Below, piece by piece: positions 9,390 through 18,801 of a stretch of 64,000 nt of DNA. Numbering within the stretch: position 1 is the stretch's first letter; every line of letters starts with the position of its first letter. Under the pieces are notes generated by a model. It saw nothing but the letters and a program-made list of their open reading frames with translations, did not search any database and was not told the origin of the DNA. The position numbers and the translations under genes were made by a program. Origin of the DNA: Maribacter algarum (ex Zhang et al. 2020) (lineage in GTDB: Bacteria > Bacteroidota > Bacteroidia > Flavobacteriales > Flavobacteriaceae); contig NZ_VATY01000002.1 in the NCBI RefSeq assembly GCF_005885635.1, positions 186,001 to 250,000 of the forward strand, written 5' to 3'.

Positions 9390-9740
9390 ATGAGCGACCT
9401 AAGAAGATTTTGTTTTTCCTGTGATTTAAAAGAAGATTCTCAATTAATCAAAGAGTATAAAGAATATCATGCTCAAGGTAATGCCTGGCCAGAAATCACG
9501 AAAAGTATAACCGATGCTGGAATTATTGATCTACAAATATATATTTCAGGCAATCGTATGTTCATGATTATGGATGTTGACCCTAGCTTTGATCCAGTCA
9601 AAAAATCAAAAATGGACGCTGCAAATACCAAGGTTCAAGAATGGGAGGACCTCATGTGGAAATATCAACAAGCCTTACCTTGGGCAAAAGAAGGTGAAAA
9701 ATGGGTCGGGATGGAAAAAATTTTCCAACTCGGATGGTAG
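9390..9740 (+). CDS. L-rhamnose/L-fucose mutarotase family protein (DUF718)
   Basis: Small (116 aa) ferredoxin-like protein of the RhaM family, which interconverts sugar anomers. A Tyr23-x3-His27 pair (YKEYH) corresponds to the active-site Tyr/His of E. coli RhaM. The ALPWAKEGEKWVGMEKIF ending is typical. It abuts the transporter gene: the TAG of fucP is followed directly by this ATG. In oxidative fucose loci this family supplies the anomer used by the dehydrogenase. Its stop codon touches the stop of the opposite-strand sulfatase gene, leaving no room for a dedicated terminator. Confidence 0.88.
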   Translation: MSDLRRFCFSCDLKEDSQLIKEYKEYHAQGNAWPEITKSITDAGIIDLQIYISGNRMFMIMDVDPSFDPVKKSKMDAANTKVQEWEDLMWKYQQALPWAKEGEKWVGMEKIFQLGW

Positions 9741-11399
9741 TTATTTAGGTTCGATTACCACTCCACGTTCGGATTCGCTATCAGCTGTATAGCGAATTAC
9801 TTTGGTAGAACCTTTGCCTCTGGCAAATTCGATTTCTTTTTTCCAAACAGAACGCATCTTTTGAAGAATAGCCTGATTCGATTGATTACCAACTAGATTG
9901 CCCTTTTCTTGCGGGTCGGTTTTTAGATGATACAGTTCTTCATATACTGCAGTCTCTCCCTCAAGAGGACTTTCTACGAAAGAACGGTATAGCGCCAACT
10001 GTTTGTCATATACGTTGTAAAGTAAATTTTTTAAGGGAATACCCATTTCCTTAGCGGTTTTAATCTGTTCAGCTGCGGAAGCGTTTTTATTTTTATAATA
10101 TCGAATGTATTTCCATTCCTTATCTTGAACCGATTCGCACCTCGGATTTCCAAAAGAAGTCGACCATAGATTTTCAGTGTAGAGATAATCTCGTACTTTT
10201 TTCTCTTCTTGTTGTAGAAGCCTTGATAAATCCCTTCCTTGATAACTTTCTGGGATTGGAATTCCAGCTAAGGACAGTAGAGTGGGAGCTATATCAATGG
10301 TTTGGACTAAGGCATCTGATGTTCTTCCGCTATGCTTTTTTTTAACCGTTGGGTTATAAACCATCATGGGAACGTGTGTTGTAATTTCATAGCACAAGGC
10401 CTTTCCTCCCAAACCAAATTGGCCTGAAAATAGTCCGTGGTCAGAGGTGAAAACGATAATGGTATTTTTATCTAGTTTTTGCTTTTTCAAGGACTCTCTT
10501 AATTGTCCAACCAAACGGTCAATACCAGTCATCGTTTGCATCTGACGAATCATGCGATCACGATAAGCTTCAGGAGTATTGACCCAATCATAACTTGCTT
10601 GACGGTCTTCCGCGTGATGAATCGCTTCGGGCAGTTTCGGATTTGTTATATCAGCTTTAGCTACATAATTATCGGGTAATGGTATTTCTTTATCGCGATA
10701 TAAAGTACGATAGATTTCATCATCTGTCTCTCGCATTTCCATAGTTGAAGTTCCTGCTCCATGAGGCAGGTTGAAACTAACCGAAAGTATAAAAGGTTGG
10801 TCTTGTGGACGTTGGTCAATAAACTTTACGGCACCTTGAAGTTTTTGTTCATTAGAAAGGAAATCTTTAATGCCTTCCCCAACTATTTCGGCTTGGGTGT
10901 CATGCTTTGCATTTTTGAATATTTCATGAACTTCTTTCGGATAAAAACGTAAATGACCATGACCAGCATACCAATAGTCAAAGCTCTTTTCCATGAGTCC
11001 GCTTGAATAACCGCCTTCTCCTACAGGCACATGATTTTTACCAATCCAGCCGGTATAATATCCGTTTTCTCTCATGACCATGGGATAGGTAGTGGCCCAT
11101 CCTTCTTCGGACATACTTGTACCCGAATTGAAATTGATACCGTGCTTCCGTTCAAATTGACTTGTCAAAATACTCGCTCTACTCGGAGTACAAATCGCAC
11201 TAGTGACATGGGCATTGGTAAAGAGAACTCCGTCGGAGGCTAATTTATCAAGGTTGGGAGTTTGCACAATGGAATTCCCCGTACAACCCATCAAACCGTA
11301 TTGTTGGTCATCCGTAAGGATAAAAATAAAGTTTGGTTTTTCCTGAGCGAATAAGACGGATTGTGCCAGTAGGCACCAAGCAAGAAGGAAATATCTCAT
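9741..11399 (-). CDS. S1-family sulfatase, secreted
   Basis: Formylglycine sulfatase with an SPI-like signal peptide (residues 1-19, cleavage after LFAQ). Metal-binding Asp pair is at 30-31 (LTDDQQ). The maturation motif CTPSR puts the formylglycine precursor at Cys70. FTSDHG near residue 316 supplies later metal ligands. Removes sulfate esters from a carbohydrate outside the cytoplasm; subfamily and regiochemistry cannot be read here. Last gene of the - strand island block, 10 bp after the propeller gene, so probably co-transcribed with it. Length (552 aa) is normal. Confidence 0.92.
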   Translation of the reverse strand: MRYFLLAWCLLAQSVLFAQEKPNFIFILTDDQQYGLMGCTGNSIVQTPNLDKLASDGVLFTNAHVTSAICTPSRASILTSQFERKHGINFNSGTSMSEEGWATTYPMVMRENGYYTGWIGKNHVPVGEGGYSSGLMEKSFDYWYAGHGHLRFYPKEVHEIFKNAKHDTQAEIVGEGIKDFLSNEQKLQGAVKFIDQRPQDQPFILSVSFNLPHGAGTSTMEMRETDDEIYRTLYRDKEIPLPDNYVAKADITNPKLPEAIHHAEDRQASYDWVNTPEAYRDRMIRQMQTMTGIDRLVGQLRESLKKQKLDKNTIIVFTSDHGLFSGQFGLGGKALCYEITTHVPMMVYNPTVKKKHSGRTSDALVQTIDIAPTLLSLAGIPIPESYQGRDLSRLLQQEEKKVRDYLYTENLWSTSFGNPRCESVQDKEWKYIRYYKNKNASAAEQIKTAKEMGIPLKNLLYNVYDKQLALYRSFVESPLEGETAVYEELYHLKTDPQEKGNLVGNQSNQAILQKMRSVWKKEIEFARGKGSTKVIRYTADSESERGVVIEPK

Positions 11400-11409
11400 A
11401 AAATATATC

Positions 11410-12516
11410 TTAAATCCGTTCCAGCTTCACCGGAGGCGTATGATGTGCATTCCATTGACAGACATATACATTTTTGTCTTCATCAACAAAAACATCATGT
11501 CCATGATTGAAAACCGGCTTTTCAGACTGAAACATTTGCTGAAGCTTTCCATTTTCATATGCTGGAGCTTCTCCTCCAGGATTGGAAACCACTTTGTTGT
11601 CGCCATCTAAAATCGTTACAAAACCGGTATCCCGCACATAGTCCTTTCCTTCTCTTGTACGGGACCAACAGACTCCCGCGTAAATATTGGAATCGTCAAG
11701 AACAGGTCTACAAACAAAAGCTCCCGGAAGTTCAATCGTCTTCAGATATTTTCCTTCCAATGTAAAAAACTTGAAACTATTAGTGGCTCTAGATGTGATT
11801 ATCAAAACAGGATTGTCTTTATCACGGTAATCGACCGCCACCCCATGCGCATTTCTTATGTTGAGGTTTTCATCGGAATTGTTATGACCGCCCCATTTGC
11901 GAATAAATTCACCACTCGCACTAAATTGCAAAATATAGTCTGAACCATAACCATCAGCGACATAGATATCTCCATTGGGTCCAATAGCCGTCTCTGTGGG
12001 CATGTATTCTTCTTCCGAAGTATAAACTCCGATGGTATGCGGGTCGGGAAGCATGAAAAGTAATCGTCCATCTACAGTTGTTTTACTTATCGTACCTGCT
12101 TGCTTGTTCCATTTCCCGTTTCGGTCTTGGTACCAGCCACAATCAACAATATATAGCATGTCTTCACCACCTTCGTCATTTAAGGTAAGTCCGTGACCTC
12201 CGGGATATCGAGTTCCCCAATAATCTAATAGCTTTCCAGATTTATCGAAAACCAAGATATTATTATCCGTATGGTCGCCCAACATGATTAAACGGCCTTT
12301 GCTGTCCATTTGCATTTCATGGCAGTTTAAAATGGGATTGTGACCTACGGTCATTTTCGCCCAATCTTTGACCACCTTGTATTTGAAATCTCCATGGCCA
12401 ATAATTTCATCTTCCGGCATGGGTTTTTTGAGTATATTAAATCCAAAGGAAGGGACGGTAGTTAGGGCAGCTGCCCCTAAACCTGTTTTTTTAAGGAAGT
12501 TTCTTCTAGTACTCAT
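11410..12516 (-). CDS. Tat-exported NHL/six-bladed beta-propeller protein
   Basis: The N terminus MSTRRNFLKKTGLGAAAL is a twin-arginine signal. The remainder shows repeated propeller strands (ILVFDKSGKLLDYWG, IYVADGYGSDYILQFSASG, VYVCQWNAHHTPP) like those in peptidyl-alpha-hydroxyglycine lyase-type NHL proteins. The conserved phrases GPNGDIYVADGYG and HGHDVFVDEDKNVYVCQW are common to a group found next to PSCyt1/DUF1501 genes in Planctomycetes and Verrucomicrobia. No catalytic role is established for this group; binding or lyase activity in the periplasm is possible. It lies between the DUF1501 and sulfatase genes, with gaps of 14 and 10 bp. Confidence 0.8.
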   Translation of the reverse strand: MSTRRNFLKKTGLGAAALTTVPSFGFNILKKPMPEDEIIGHGDFKYKVVKDWAKMTVGHNPILNCHEMQMDSKGRLIMLGDHTDNNILVFDKSGKLLDYWGTRYPGGHGLTLNDEGGEDMLYIVDCGWYQDRNGKWNKQAGTISKTTVDGRLLFMLPDPHTIGVYTSEEEYMPTETAIGPNGDIYVADGYGSDYILQFSASGEFIRKWGGHNNSDENLNIRNAHGVAVDYRDKDNPVLIITSRATNSFKFFTLEGKYLKTIELPGAFVCRPVLDDSNIYAGVCWSRTREGKDYVRDTGFVTILDGDNKVVSNPGGEAPAYENGKLQQMFQSEKPVFNHGHDVFVDEDKNVYVCQWNAHHTPPVKLERI

Positions 12517-12530
12517 TGTTTTTGGTTGGT

Positions 12531-14057
12531 TTAGGTCAATATATCTTTAACTACATGGCCGTGTACATCGGTCAGACGATAACGTCTTCCTTGATGTTTG
12601 AATGTCAAACGTTCATGGTCAATTCCGAATAGGTGCATTAATGTCGCATGAAAGTCATGAACATGAACTGGGTCTTTCACCACATTATAACTGAAATCGT
12701 CGGTTTCGCCGTGAGTGTGTCCTGCTTTTACTCCTGCACCTGCCATCCACATAGTGAAGGCTTTTGGGTGGTGGTCGCGACCATAATTTTCTGGGGTCAA
12801 TTGCCCTTGGGAATACACGGTTCTACCAAATTCTCCACCCCAAACAACTAAAGTATCCTCAAGCATGCCACGTTGTTTTAAATCTTTTATCAAAGCTGCG
12901 TTCGCTTGGTCGGTTCGTAAGCATTGGGACTTAACACCGCCGGGGCAATAGCTATGCTGGTCCCAACCTTGATGATATAACTGAACGAATTTCACGTCCT
13001 TTTCCAAAAGCTTTCGAGCCATCAAACAATTGGCTGCATACGTTCCGGGGTCTCTACTATCTTCGCCATACATATCAAAAATATAATCGGGTTCGTCAGA
13101 CATGTCTGTCACTTCGGGAACTGAGGTCTGCATTCGGAATGCCATTTCATACTGTGCCATTCTCGCTTGAATTTCGGGGTCTCCGTAAGCGTCATGTTGC
13201 ACTTCGTTGAGTTTTCCTAGATAATCCAACATCTGTCTTCTATCGTGTCCATCATAATTTTCAGGATCGCTCAAGTAGAGCACAGGGTCTTTTCCCGAAC
13301 GAAATTGAACCCCCTGGTGTTCAGTAGGTAAAAAACCATTGCCCCATAGTCGGGAATACAAAGGTTGACCACCCATGTTTTTTGTAATCAAAGTAATAAA
13401 GGTGGGCAAGTTCTCGTTGTCTGAACCCAATCCATAGCTTAACCAAGAACCAATAGATGGCCTTCCCGGAAGCTGATTTCCGGTTTGCATAAAAGTAATG
13501 GCAGGGTCATGGTTGATTTGGTCCGTTTGCATCGATTTAATAAAACAGAGCTCATCAACCACCTCCGCGGTGTACGGAAGAAGTTCACTGGCCCAAGTTC
13601 CTGATTCCCCATACTGTTGGAAATCAAAAATGGAAGGTGCCATAGGAAACGTGGTCTGCTCAGCACTCATTGCTGTCAGCCGTTGCCCTTGCCGAACCGA
13701 ATCGGGCAAATCTTGTCCGAACATATTTTTCAACTTCGGTTTATAGTCCCACATTTCTAGTTGTGAAGGTCCACCGCTTTGAAAAAGGTAAACGATACGT
13801 TTGGCTTTTGGTAAATGATGCGGAAGCCCTAAACGGTTCTTGTTATATGATTTCAAGAGAGCCTCAGAACTTGAAGTGTCCAATGCACCATTCTTGACAG
13901 ATGCAAAAGCCTTATCGGTCTTTAGTAAAGAACCTAGAGCAATAGCACCTAAGCCCATAGAGGTCTTTGTTAGGAAGTTACGACGATCCATTTGATGTTC
14001 TACTTCCTGTAGGTCTTTGTTGTTTGACCTTAAAATATCATCGTGATTGTGACACAT
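12531..14057 (-). CDS. DUF1501 protein, Tat-exported (alkaline-phosphatase/sulfatase-fold relative)
   Basis: DUF1501 protein of 508 aa. After a 22-residue leader there is a Tat motif (MDRRNFLTKTSMG) and a hydrophobic segment, so it should be exported folded. Family blocks seen: YLFQSGGPSQLEMWDYKP, VVWGGEFGRT and GRDHHPKAF, the last two being putative metal-site regions of the phosphatase-like fold. DUF1501 proteins are nearly always encoded beside PSCyt1-DUF1549-DUF1553 proteins, as here, and the pair is thought to act together, but no reaction has been proved. The spacing to the upstream cytochrome gene is 23 bp. This pairing is abundant in Planctomycetes and much rarer in Flavobacteria. Confidence 0.9.
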   Translation of the reverse strand: MCHNHDDILRSNNKDLQEVEHQMDRRNFLTKTSMGLGAIALGSLLKTDKAFASVKNGALDTSSSEALLKSYNKNRLGLPHHLPKAKRIVYLFQSGGPSQLEMWDYKPKLKNMFGQDLPDSVRQGQRLTAMSAEQTTFPMAPSIFDFQQYGESGTWASELLPYTAEVVDELCFIKSMQTDQINHDPAITFMQTGNQLPGRPSIGSWLSYGLGSDNENLPTFITLITKNMGGQPLYSRLWGNGFLPTEHQGVQFRSGKDPVLYLSDPENYDGHDRRQMLDYLGKLNEVQHDAYGDPEIQARMAQYEMAFRMQTSVPEVTDMSDEPDYIFDMYGEDSRDPGTYAANCLMARKLLEKDVKFVQLYHQGWDQHSYCPGGVKSQCLRTDQANAALIKDLKQRGMLEDTLVVWGGEFGRTVYSQGQLTPENYGRDHHPKAFTMWMAGAGVKAGHTHGETDDFSYNVVKDPVHVHDFHATLMHLFGIDHERLTFKHQGRRYRLTDVHGHVVKDILT

Positions 14058-14080
14058 ATTAGATGAGTTTAATCAATAAT

Positions 14081-17000
14081 TTATCGCTTTGTAATTGCTG
14101 CATCCGAATTGATAATCGTACTTGCGACAACAGCGTTTGCAGCCACTAAGGCTTCGTCATTATCATTTGAAATACGGAATTCACCAGAGTTTAACCATCC
14201 TTCTGTCTTGGATTTCTTGGATTTGAATTTTTTATATTCTTCTAGTTGCAAATCAGCCAATAGGTTCAATTCTTTATCTTGAATTGTTCTTCCTGTTAAT
14301 TTTTTGAAAGTATCAGCGATGCCAGCTTTTGGGTCGGAATATTGCATCATATTATAGCCTAATACACGCGATGCTTCTACATAGGTCGGATCATTCATCA
14401 AAACCAAAGCTTGTAATGGCGTATTGGTTTCTTGACGTCTAACGGCACAGAAAGATCTTTCAGGAGCATCGAATGTTGCTATGGTTGGGTGCGGTACCGA
14501 ACGTTTCCAAATCGTATACATGCTTTTGCGATATAATTTTTCTCCCTGGTCTTCTTCATAGGCTGCTCCGTTGATTTTCCAGAGTCCAGCGGGCTGATAG
14601 GGTTTTACGCTTTTTCCACCGACCTTTCGATTCAATAAACCGGAAGCCAACAATGCGTTGTTTCGCAACATTTCACCTGTCAATCTACCGGATGGTCCTC
14701 GCGCCAGCAATCGATTTGCTTTGTCCCTAGCCATCAATTCTTCCGTTGGTAAAGAAGATTGCCGGTAGGTTTTGGACATAACCATGAGCTTGTGTAATGC
14801 TTTTACATCCCAACCCGATTCCATAAATTGAATGGCCAGCCAATCCAATAAAGCGGGATGGCTTGGCAATTCCCCTTGGTTTCCGAAATCTTCCACAGTC
14901 CGGACGATTCCCGTTCCGAATAAATTCTTCCAATAGCGGTTTACCGTGACCCGGGCGGTTAGCGGATTTTCCTTACTGGTTACCCATTTGGCCAATCCCA
15001 AGCGATTTTTTTCAAGACTATCAGGAAACGCGAATATTTTATCTGGAGTATTCGGATAAACCTGCTCGCCATATTGGTCGTACAATCCGCGCTCTAAAAC
15101 AAAAGTTTCACGGGGTTTGTCCATCTCCTTCATTATCATAATCTCCTGAACTCTTTCCGCACTATCCGCCTGTATTTGCCGTGCCTTTCTAAGCTCAGTT
15201 AAAGAACTTTTAAAAGATGTGGACCTGTTTGCTAAATAGTAATTCTCTAACTCCTTTTTATCAAGGTCGCTCAATTGATCTTTGTTCTTCGCCACTAATG
15301 ATTGAACTCTTTTCTGGTTTCCTATTTGACCGACTTCTAAAGAGGTCAGTTCTTTGTTGAATACCAATATGTCATCCACTACGGCACCACCAATACCTTT
15401 TCCGCGCCAGCGAGCTCCAATGGCTAATCCAGGTTCGATGGGGTGCTTGTAAATAAAATCCTCGTAGGAATTGAAGATGATGTCCCGATACAGATTATCT
15501 ACTTCGACCTCGGTTTGCAGTTCTTCCCCATCCATGTAAATTTTTAGGCCATCAGCTTTGCTCGAGCCATCATAGGTCATGGTAAGTTGTATCCACTGGT
15601 TTTTTGGAACTTCCTTCGTACTAAGTTCTACAATAGCATTATCAGGCCATACATGTGCCATGATAAGGTCTAATTTATTTTCCTTTAATCCCAAATGATA
15701 TCCTCTATAACTATGTAATCGTGTACCGAAGTTTTTATGGAATATTACGCCATTTTCTAAATCCTCAGGAATTTTAACACGAATTCCAATGCTAAAAGGT
15801 TCATTGCGCCTGAAAACACCAATCGGATTCAAATCCAACCAAGCATCACCATCTAATTCCAATCCCTTTCCGGAATACCCATCAACGATTTTTGCAATTT
15901 GTTTTGGCGCGAATTGCCGGTCCATTTTTCCTTTTTGTGATGGATTCAAGGCGTTGTTGAGGCTTCCATTTTTGAAATCTACTTTGGCTACCAGATTACT
16001 TGGAGTTCCTTTTGGACTTATTTTCTTATATCCTTCAGATGCTATCCAATCCGTACCTTTTACACCTTCAGACTTTGTAACTTGAGCAACAACCTCTTCC
16101 TTTTCATCAATTAGACCGTCGACGTAAGTCATAAATTTTTCCTGTTCATCTGTGGGAAGTTGCATATTAGGAACGGGCATTGACCAGTCCCATGGAATTT
16201 GTCCTGATTCGTTCACATTATTGAAGAAACTATACATTTCATAATAGTTCTTTTGGGAGATTGGATCATACTTATGGTCGTGGCATTTGGCACAGGCCAT
16301 TGTGAGCCCTAAAAAGCCCTCACTCACCACATTTGTGCGATCAGCCACATATTCTGAACGGAATTCTTCATCAACAATACCACCCTCCAAATTTTGTGGG
16401 TGTAAGCGATTAAAGGTGGTTGCCAATAGCTGTTCTTTAGTAGGGTTTTTCATCATATCACCGGCCAACTGCCAACGAATAAATTCGTCATAGGGCATAT
16501 TTTTGTCGAAAGCTTTTATGACCCAGTCGCGATAAGGGGAAACATCGCGGTAACGGTCAACAGTATAACCATGTGTGTCTGCATAGCGTGATAAGTCCAT
16601 CCAATCCAAAGTCATTTGCTCTGCGTAATGAGAGGAAGCTAAAAGTCTATCTACTTGCTTTTCATAGGCATTTGACGAACTATCCTTTGAAAAGGTTTCA
16701 ATTTCATTTAGGGTAGGAGGCAATCCGGTTAGATCAAAAGACAATCTTCGCAACAGGGTTTCTTTGTCCGCGGATTCAGATGGTTGTAAACCTTCTACCT
16801 CCAATTTAGCTAAGACAAAATTATCTATAGTATTGCCCACTTTGTCCGCTAACTCAACTTTGGGAGGTTCTTGTTTTAAGGGAGGAATAAATGCCCAATG
16901 GTCTTTATATTCGGCACCTTCCTCAATCCATCTAACCAACATTGCTTTTTCGTAATCAGTCAAGAAGAGGTGTGTTTCAGGTTCTGGCATCACTAGTTCA

Positions 17001-17323
17001 GGGTCTTCGGAAAGAATACGGTCGACAAGAAGGCTTTTTCCTGCATTTCCGGGAACTATGGCATATTTGCCAGGGGTATTTTCCGATTCTTTGTAGGCCA
17101 AATCCGGAAGATGTAATTGCAAGCCAGCGGATATTTTATTCTTATCAGGTCCGTGACATAAATAGCACTTGTCTGAAAGTATAGGTTTTACATGTTGATT
17201 GAAGTCGATTTGCTCGGGAAGCTTTTCATAGGCCAATTGTACATCTTCGGGCATATCAGGGCCTCCGCATGAAATCAAGGTTATTAAACCGACTATTAAT
17301 ATGTAAACAAAATTTTTAGGCAT
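14081..17323 (-). CDS. PSCyt1-DUF1549-LamG-DUF1553 multidomain lipoprotein (c-type heme)
   Basis: Large 1080-aa exported protein. Lipobox LISC gives lipid-modified Cys19. A planctomycete-type cytochrome domain follows, with heme motif CYLCH (53-57). DUF1549 runs from about 155 to 365 and contains a second CxxCH, CAKCH, near 341-345. A concanavalin/LamG-like insertion with WIQLTMTYDGSS lies at about 505-660, then a short helical stretch, then DUF1553 at about 780-1040 with TARVTVNRYW and AVRRQETNTPLQAL. The LamG insertion suggests carbohydrate contact. The heme motifs imply redox work in the periplasm or at the outer membrane, perhaps oxidising a sugar. Its partner DUF1501 follows directly. 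Function unproven in any organism; the domain reading is firm. Confidence 0.9.
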   Translation of the reverse strand: MPKNFVYILIVGLITLISCGGPDMPEDVQLAYEKLPEQIDFNQHVKPILSDKCYLCHGPDKNKISAGLQLHLPDLAYKESENTPGKYAIVPGNAGKSLLVDRILSEDPELVMPEPETHLFLTDYEKAMLVRWIEEGAEYKDHWAFIPPLKQEPPKVELADKVGNTIDNFVLAKLEVEGLQPSESADKETLLRRLSFDLTGLPPTLNEIETFSKDSSSNAYEKQVDRLLASSHYAEQMTLDWMDLSRYADTHGYTVDRYRDVSPYRDWVIKAFDKNMPYDEFIRWQLAGDMMKNPTKEQLLATTFNRLHPQNLEGGIVDEEFRSEYVADRTNVVSEGFLGLTMACAKCHDHKYDPISQKNYYEMYSFFNNVNESGQIPWDWSMPVPNMQLPTDEQEKFMTYVDGLIDEKEEVVAQVTKSEGVKGTDWIASEGYKKISPKGTPSNLVAKVDFKNGSLNNALNPSQKGKMDRQFAPKQIAKIVDGYSGKGLELDGDAWLDLNPIGVFRRNEPFSIGIRVKIPEDLENGVIFHKNFGTRLHSYRGYHLGLKENKLDLIMAHVWPDNAIVELSTKEVPKNQWIQLTMTYDGSSKADGLKIYMDGEELQTEVEVDNLYRDIIFNSYEDFIYKHPIEPGLAIGARWRGKGIGGAVVDDILVFNKELTSLEVGQIGNQKRVQSLVAKNKDQLSDLDKKELENYYLANRSTSFKSSLTELRKARQIQADSAERVQEIMIMKEMDKPRETFVLERGLYDQYGEQVYPNTPDKIFAFPDSLEKNRLGLAKWVTSKENPLTARVTVNRYWKNLFGTGIVRTVEDFGNQGELPSHPALLDWLAIQFMESGWDVKALHKLMVMSKTYRQSSLPTEELMARDKANRLLARGPSGRLTGEMLRNNALLASGLLNRKVGGKSVKPYQPAGLWKINGAAYEEDQGEKLYRKSMYTIWKRSVPHPTIATFDAPERSFCAVRRQETNTPLQALVLMNDPTYVEASRVLGYNMMQYSDPKAGIADTFKKLTGRTIQDKELNLLADLQLEEYKKFKSKKSKTEGWLNSGEFRISNDNDEALVAANAVVASTIINSDAAITKR

Positions 17324-17339
17324 AAAGAACTTTGAACGT

Positions 17340-18647
17340 TTAAAACTTCCTATACTTTCTTTTCTTCATCTTATTCGCTTCCTTATCACCTATAAATTTT
17401 TCCTTTTCAGGGTTCCAATCCAAAGATCTTCCCAGTTGGTAAGCAATATTGCAAATATTTCCAATGGAAGCTGAGCGGTGTCCAATTTCCACATCGCAAA
17501 TCGGCTGACTTCTATTTTTGATGGCATCAATCCAGTTTTGATAGTGATTCCCACGGGACTCATCAAGTGTGGTATTCGAAGCTTCCAGTTCAGCAGTTAA
17601 AATACTTGCAGGGTTTGTTTCAAGGTATTGACGGCTAACATCTAAGGTGCCTTCGCTTCCAATAAAACGAACACCCCAGCCACGACCAAAATCTTCATGA
17701 ATCATTTCAATTCCGTTTTGGTATACCATTCGCATACCACGAACGGCGTTACGGTCTTTTGGTGGTTCAAAACGAACAGGACCAGACCGGTCCATTCCCA
17801 ATCCCCATTGTGCAATGTCAAACATATGGGCTCCCCAGTCAGTCAAGATGCCACCACCAGTTTCTTTGAACTTCCGCCAATCCGGGAAAAATTCTTCGCT
17901 CGTTGGTGGTGAAAGGCGATAATTGTATGGTAGAAGTGGGGCAGGACCACACCATGCATTCCAGTCCACTTCTTTCGGAACCTCTTCCGAAGGCATATTA
18001 AAAGGAATGGCAGGATCTCCAACATTTACCAATACCTTGGTTACTTCTCCAATATATCCTTTACCTACCAAATCAACTGCTTTCTGGAATTTTTGCCATG
18101 ATCGTTGCATACTGCCCACTTGCAGAACAGCTCCCGTTTTTTTGGTGATATTAACCATGTCTTGCCCTTCTTTGATGGTTAAAGTCATTGGCTTTTCACA
18201 GTAAACATCCTTGCCAGATTCCATAGCTGCAATCGCTTGAATCGCATGCCAATGGTCTGGAGTTGCGACTATCACCGCGTCGATATCGGGCCGAGCTAAA
18301 AGTTCTTTATACTTCCTAGTGGTAAATACACCTTTGTAACCAGTCTTCTTGCGTTTATCAGCATATACTTTTTCGACATGGCTTTTGAACCATTCATTTT
18401 TTGTAGTCCAAACGTCAGATCCAGCTACTATTTGGGCATTTGTGTTTTCGGTAAACGCCCTAGCTAAACCAGCACTTTGCTTCCCCAAACCAATAAACCC
18501 TAGGTTGATTTTATCATTTGGAGCAATAAAACCCCTTCCCAAAACGTGTCTTGGAACTATGGTAATTGCCCCAACTACAAGACTAGCTCTCTTGATGAAT
18601 TTTCGTCTGCTCTCAGATTTGATTTTGCTGTTTTTCAAGGTTTCCAT
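17340..18647 (-). CDS. Tat-exported Gfo/Idh/MocA-family protein
   Basis: Residues 13-30 (ESRRKFIKRASLVVGA) form a Tat signal. The NAD(P)-binding fold begins at INLGFIGLGKQSAG, with the hallmark EKP in DVYCEKPMT and ATPDHWHAIQA just before it. The second domain contains LTDWGAHMFDIAQWGLG, where Asp and His are the usual catalytic dyad. Cytosolic members are sugar dehydrogenases. Exported ones must carry tightly bound nucleotide, and some, such as GH109, are NAD-dependent glycosidases. That makes a redox-neutral glycan-cleaving role plausible here. It appears to head the transcription unit running through the PSCyt1, DUF1501, propeller and sulfatase genes. Confidence 0.88.
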   Translation of the reverse strand: METLKNSKIKSESRRKFIKRASLVVGAITIVPRHVLGRGFIAPNDKINLGFIGLGKQSAGLARAFTENTNAQIVAGSDVWTTKNEWFKSHVEKVYADKRKKTGYKGVFTTRKYKELLARPDIDAVIVATPDHWHAIQAIAAMESGKDVYCEKPMTLTIKEGQDMVNITKKTGAVLQVGSMQRSWQKFQKAVDLVGKGYIGEVTKVLVNVGDPAIPFNMPSEEVPKEVDWNAWCGPAPLLPYNYRLSPPTSEEFFPDWRKFKETGGGILTDWGAHMFDIAQWGLGMDRSGPVRFEPPKDRNAVRGMRMVYQNGIEMIHEDFGRGWGVRFIGSEGTLDVSRQYLETNPASILTAELEASNTTLDESRGNHYQNWIDAIKNRSQPICDVEIGHRSASIGNICNIAYQLGRSLDWNPEKEKFIGDKEANKMKKRKYRKF

Positions 18648-18669
18648 TGTGAATATAAATTTACCTTAC

Positions 18670-18701
18670 TAAAGGTACGATTTTAGGGAGGCAGTATCAA
18701 T
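18670..18701 (-). promoter_or_regulatory. Candidate Bacteroidota promoter for the Gfo/PSCyt1/DUF1501 unit
   Basis: On the - strand, ATTG (18701-18698) and TACCTTTA (18677-18670) are separated by 20 bases, close to the TTTG-N17-23-TAnnTTTG consensus (3/4 and 7/8 matches). The -7 box lies 22 bp from the ATG at 18647. It suggests a separate promoter for this subset of the - strand block. Confidence 0.4.
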
Positions 18702-18801
18702 AGTAATTACTGGACAAGATATAGACATTTACTGTATTGAATTTATACGGATGTCTTATTATGAGGTACAAATGATTAAATGAAAATATTAGTTCGAAGT
18801 G

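Noticed and set aside
11410-12516. Reading the propeller protein as a true peptidylglycine amidating lyase
   Set aside because: Only the propeller pattern is visible; the zinc and arginine residues of the lyase could not be confirmed by eye.
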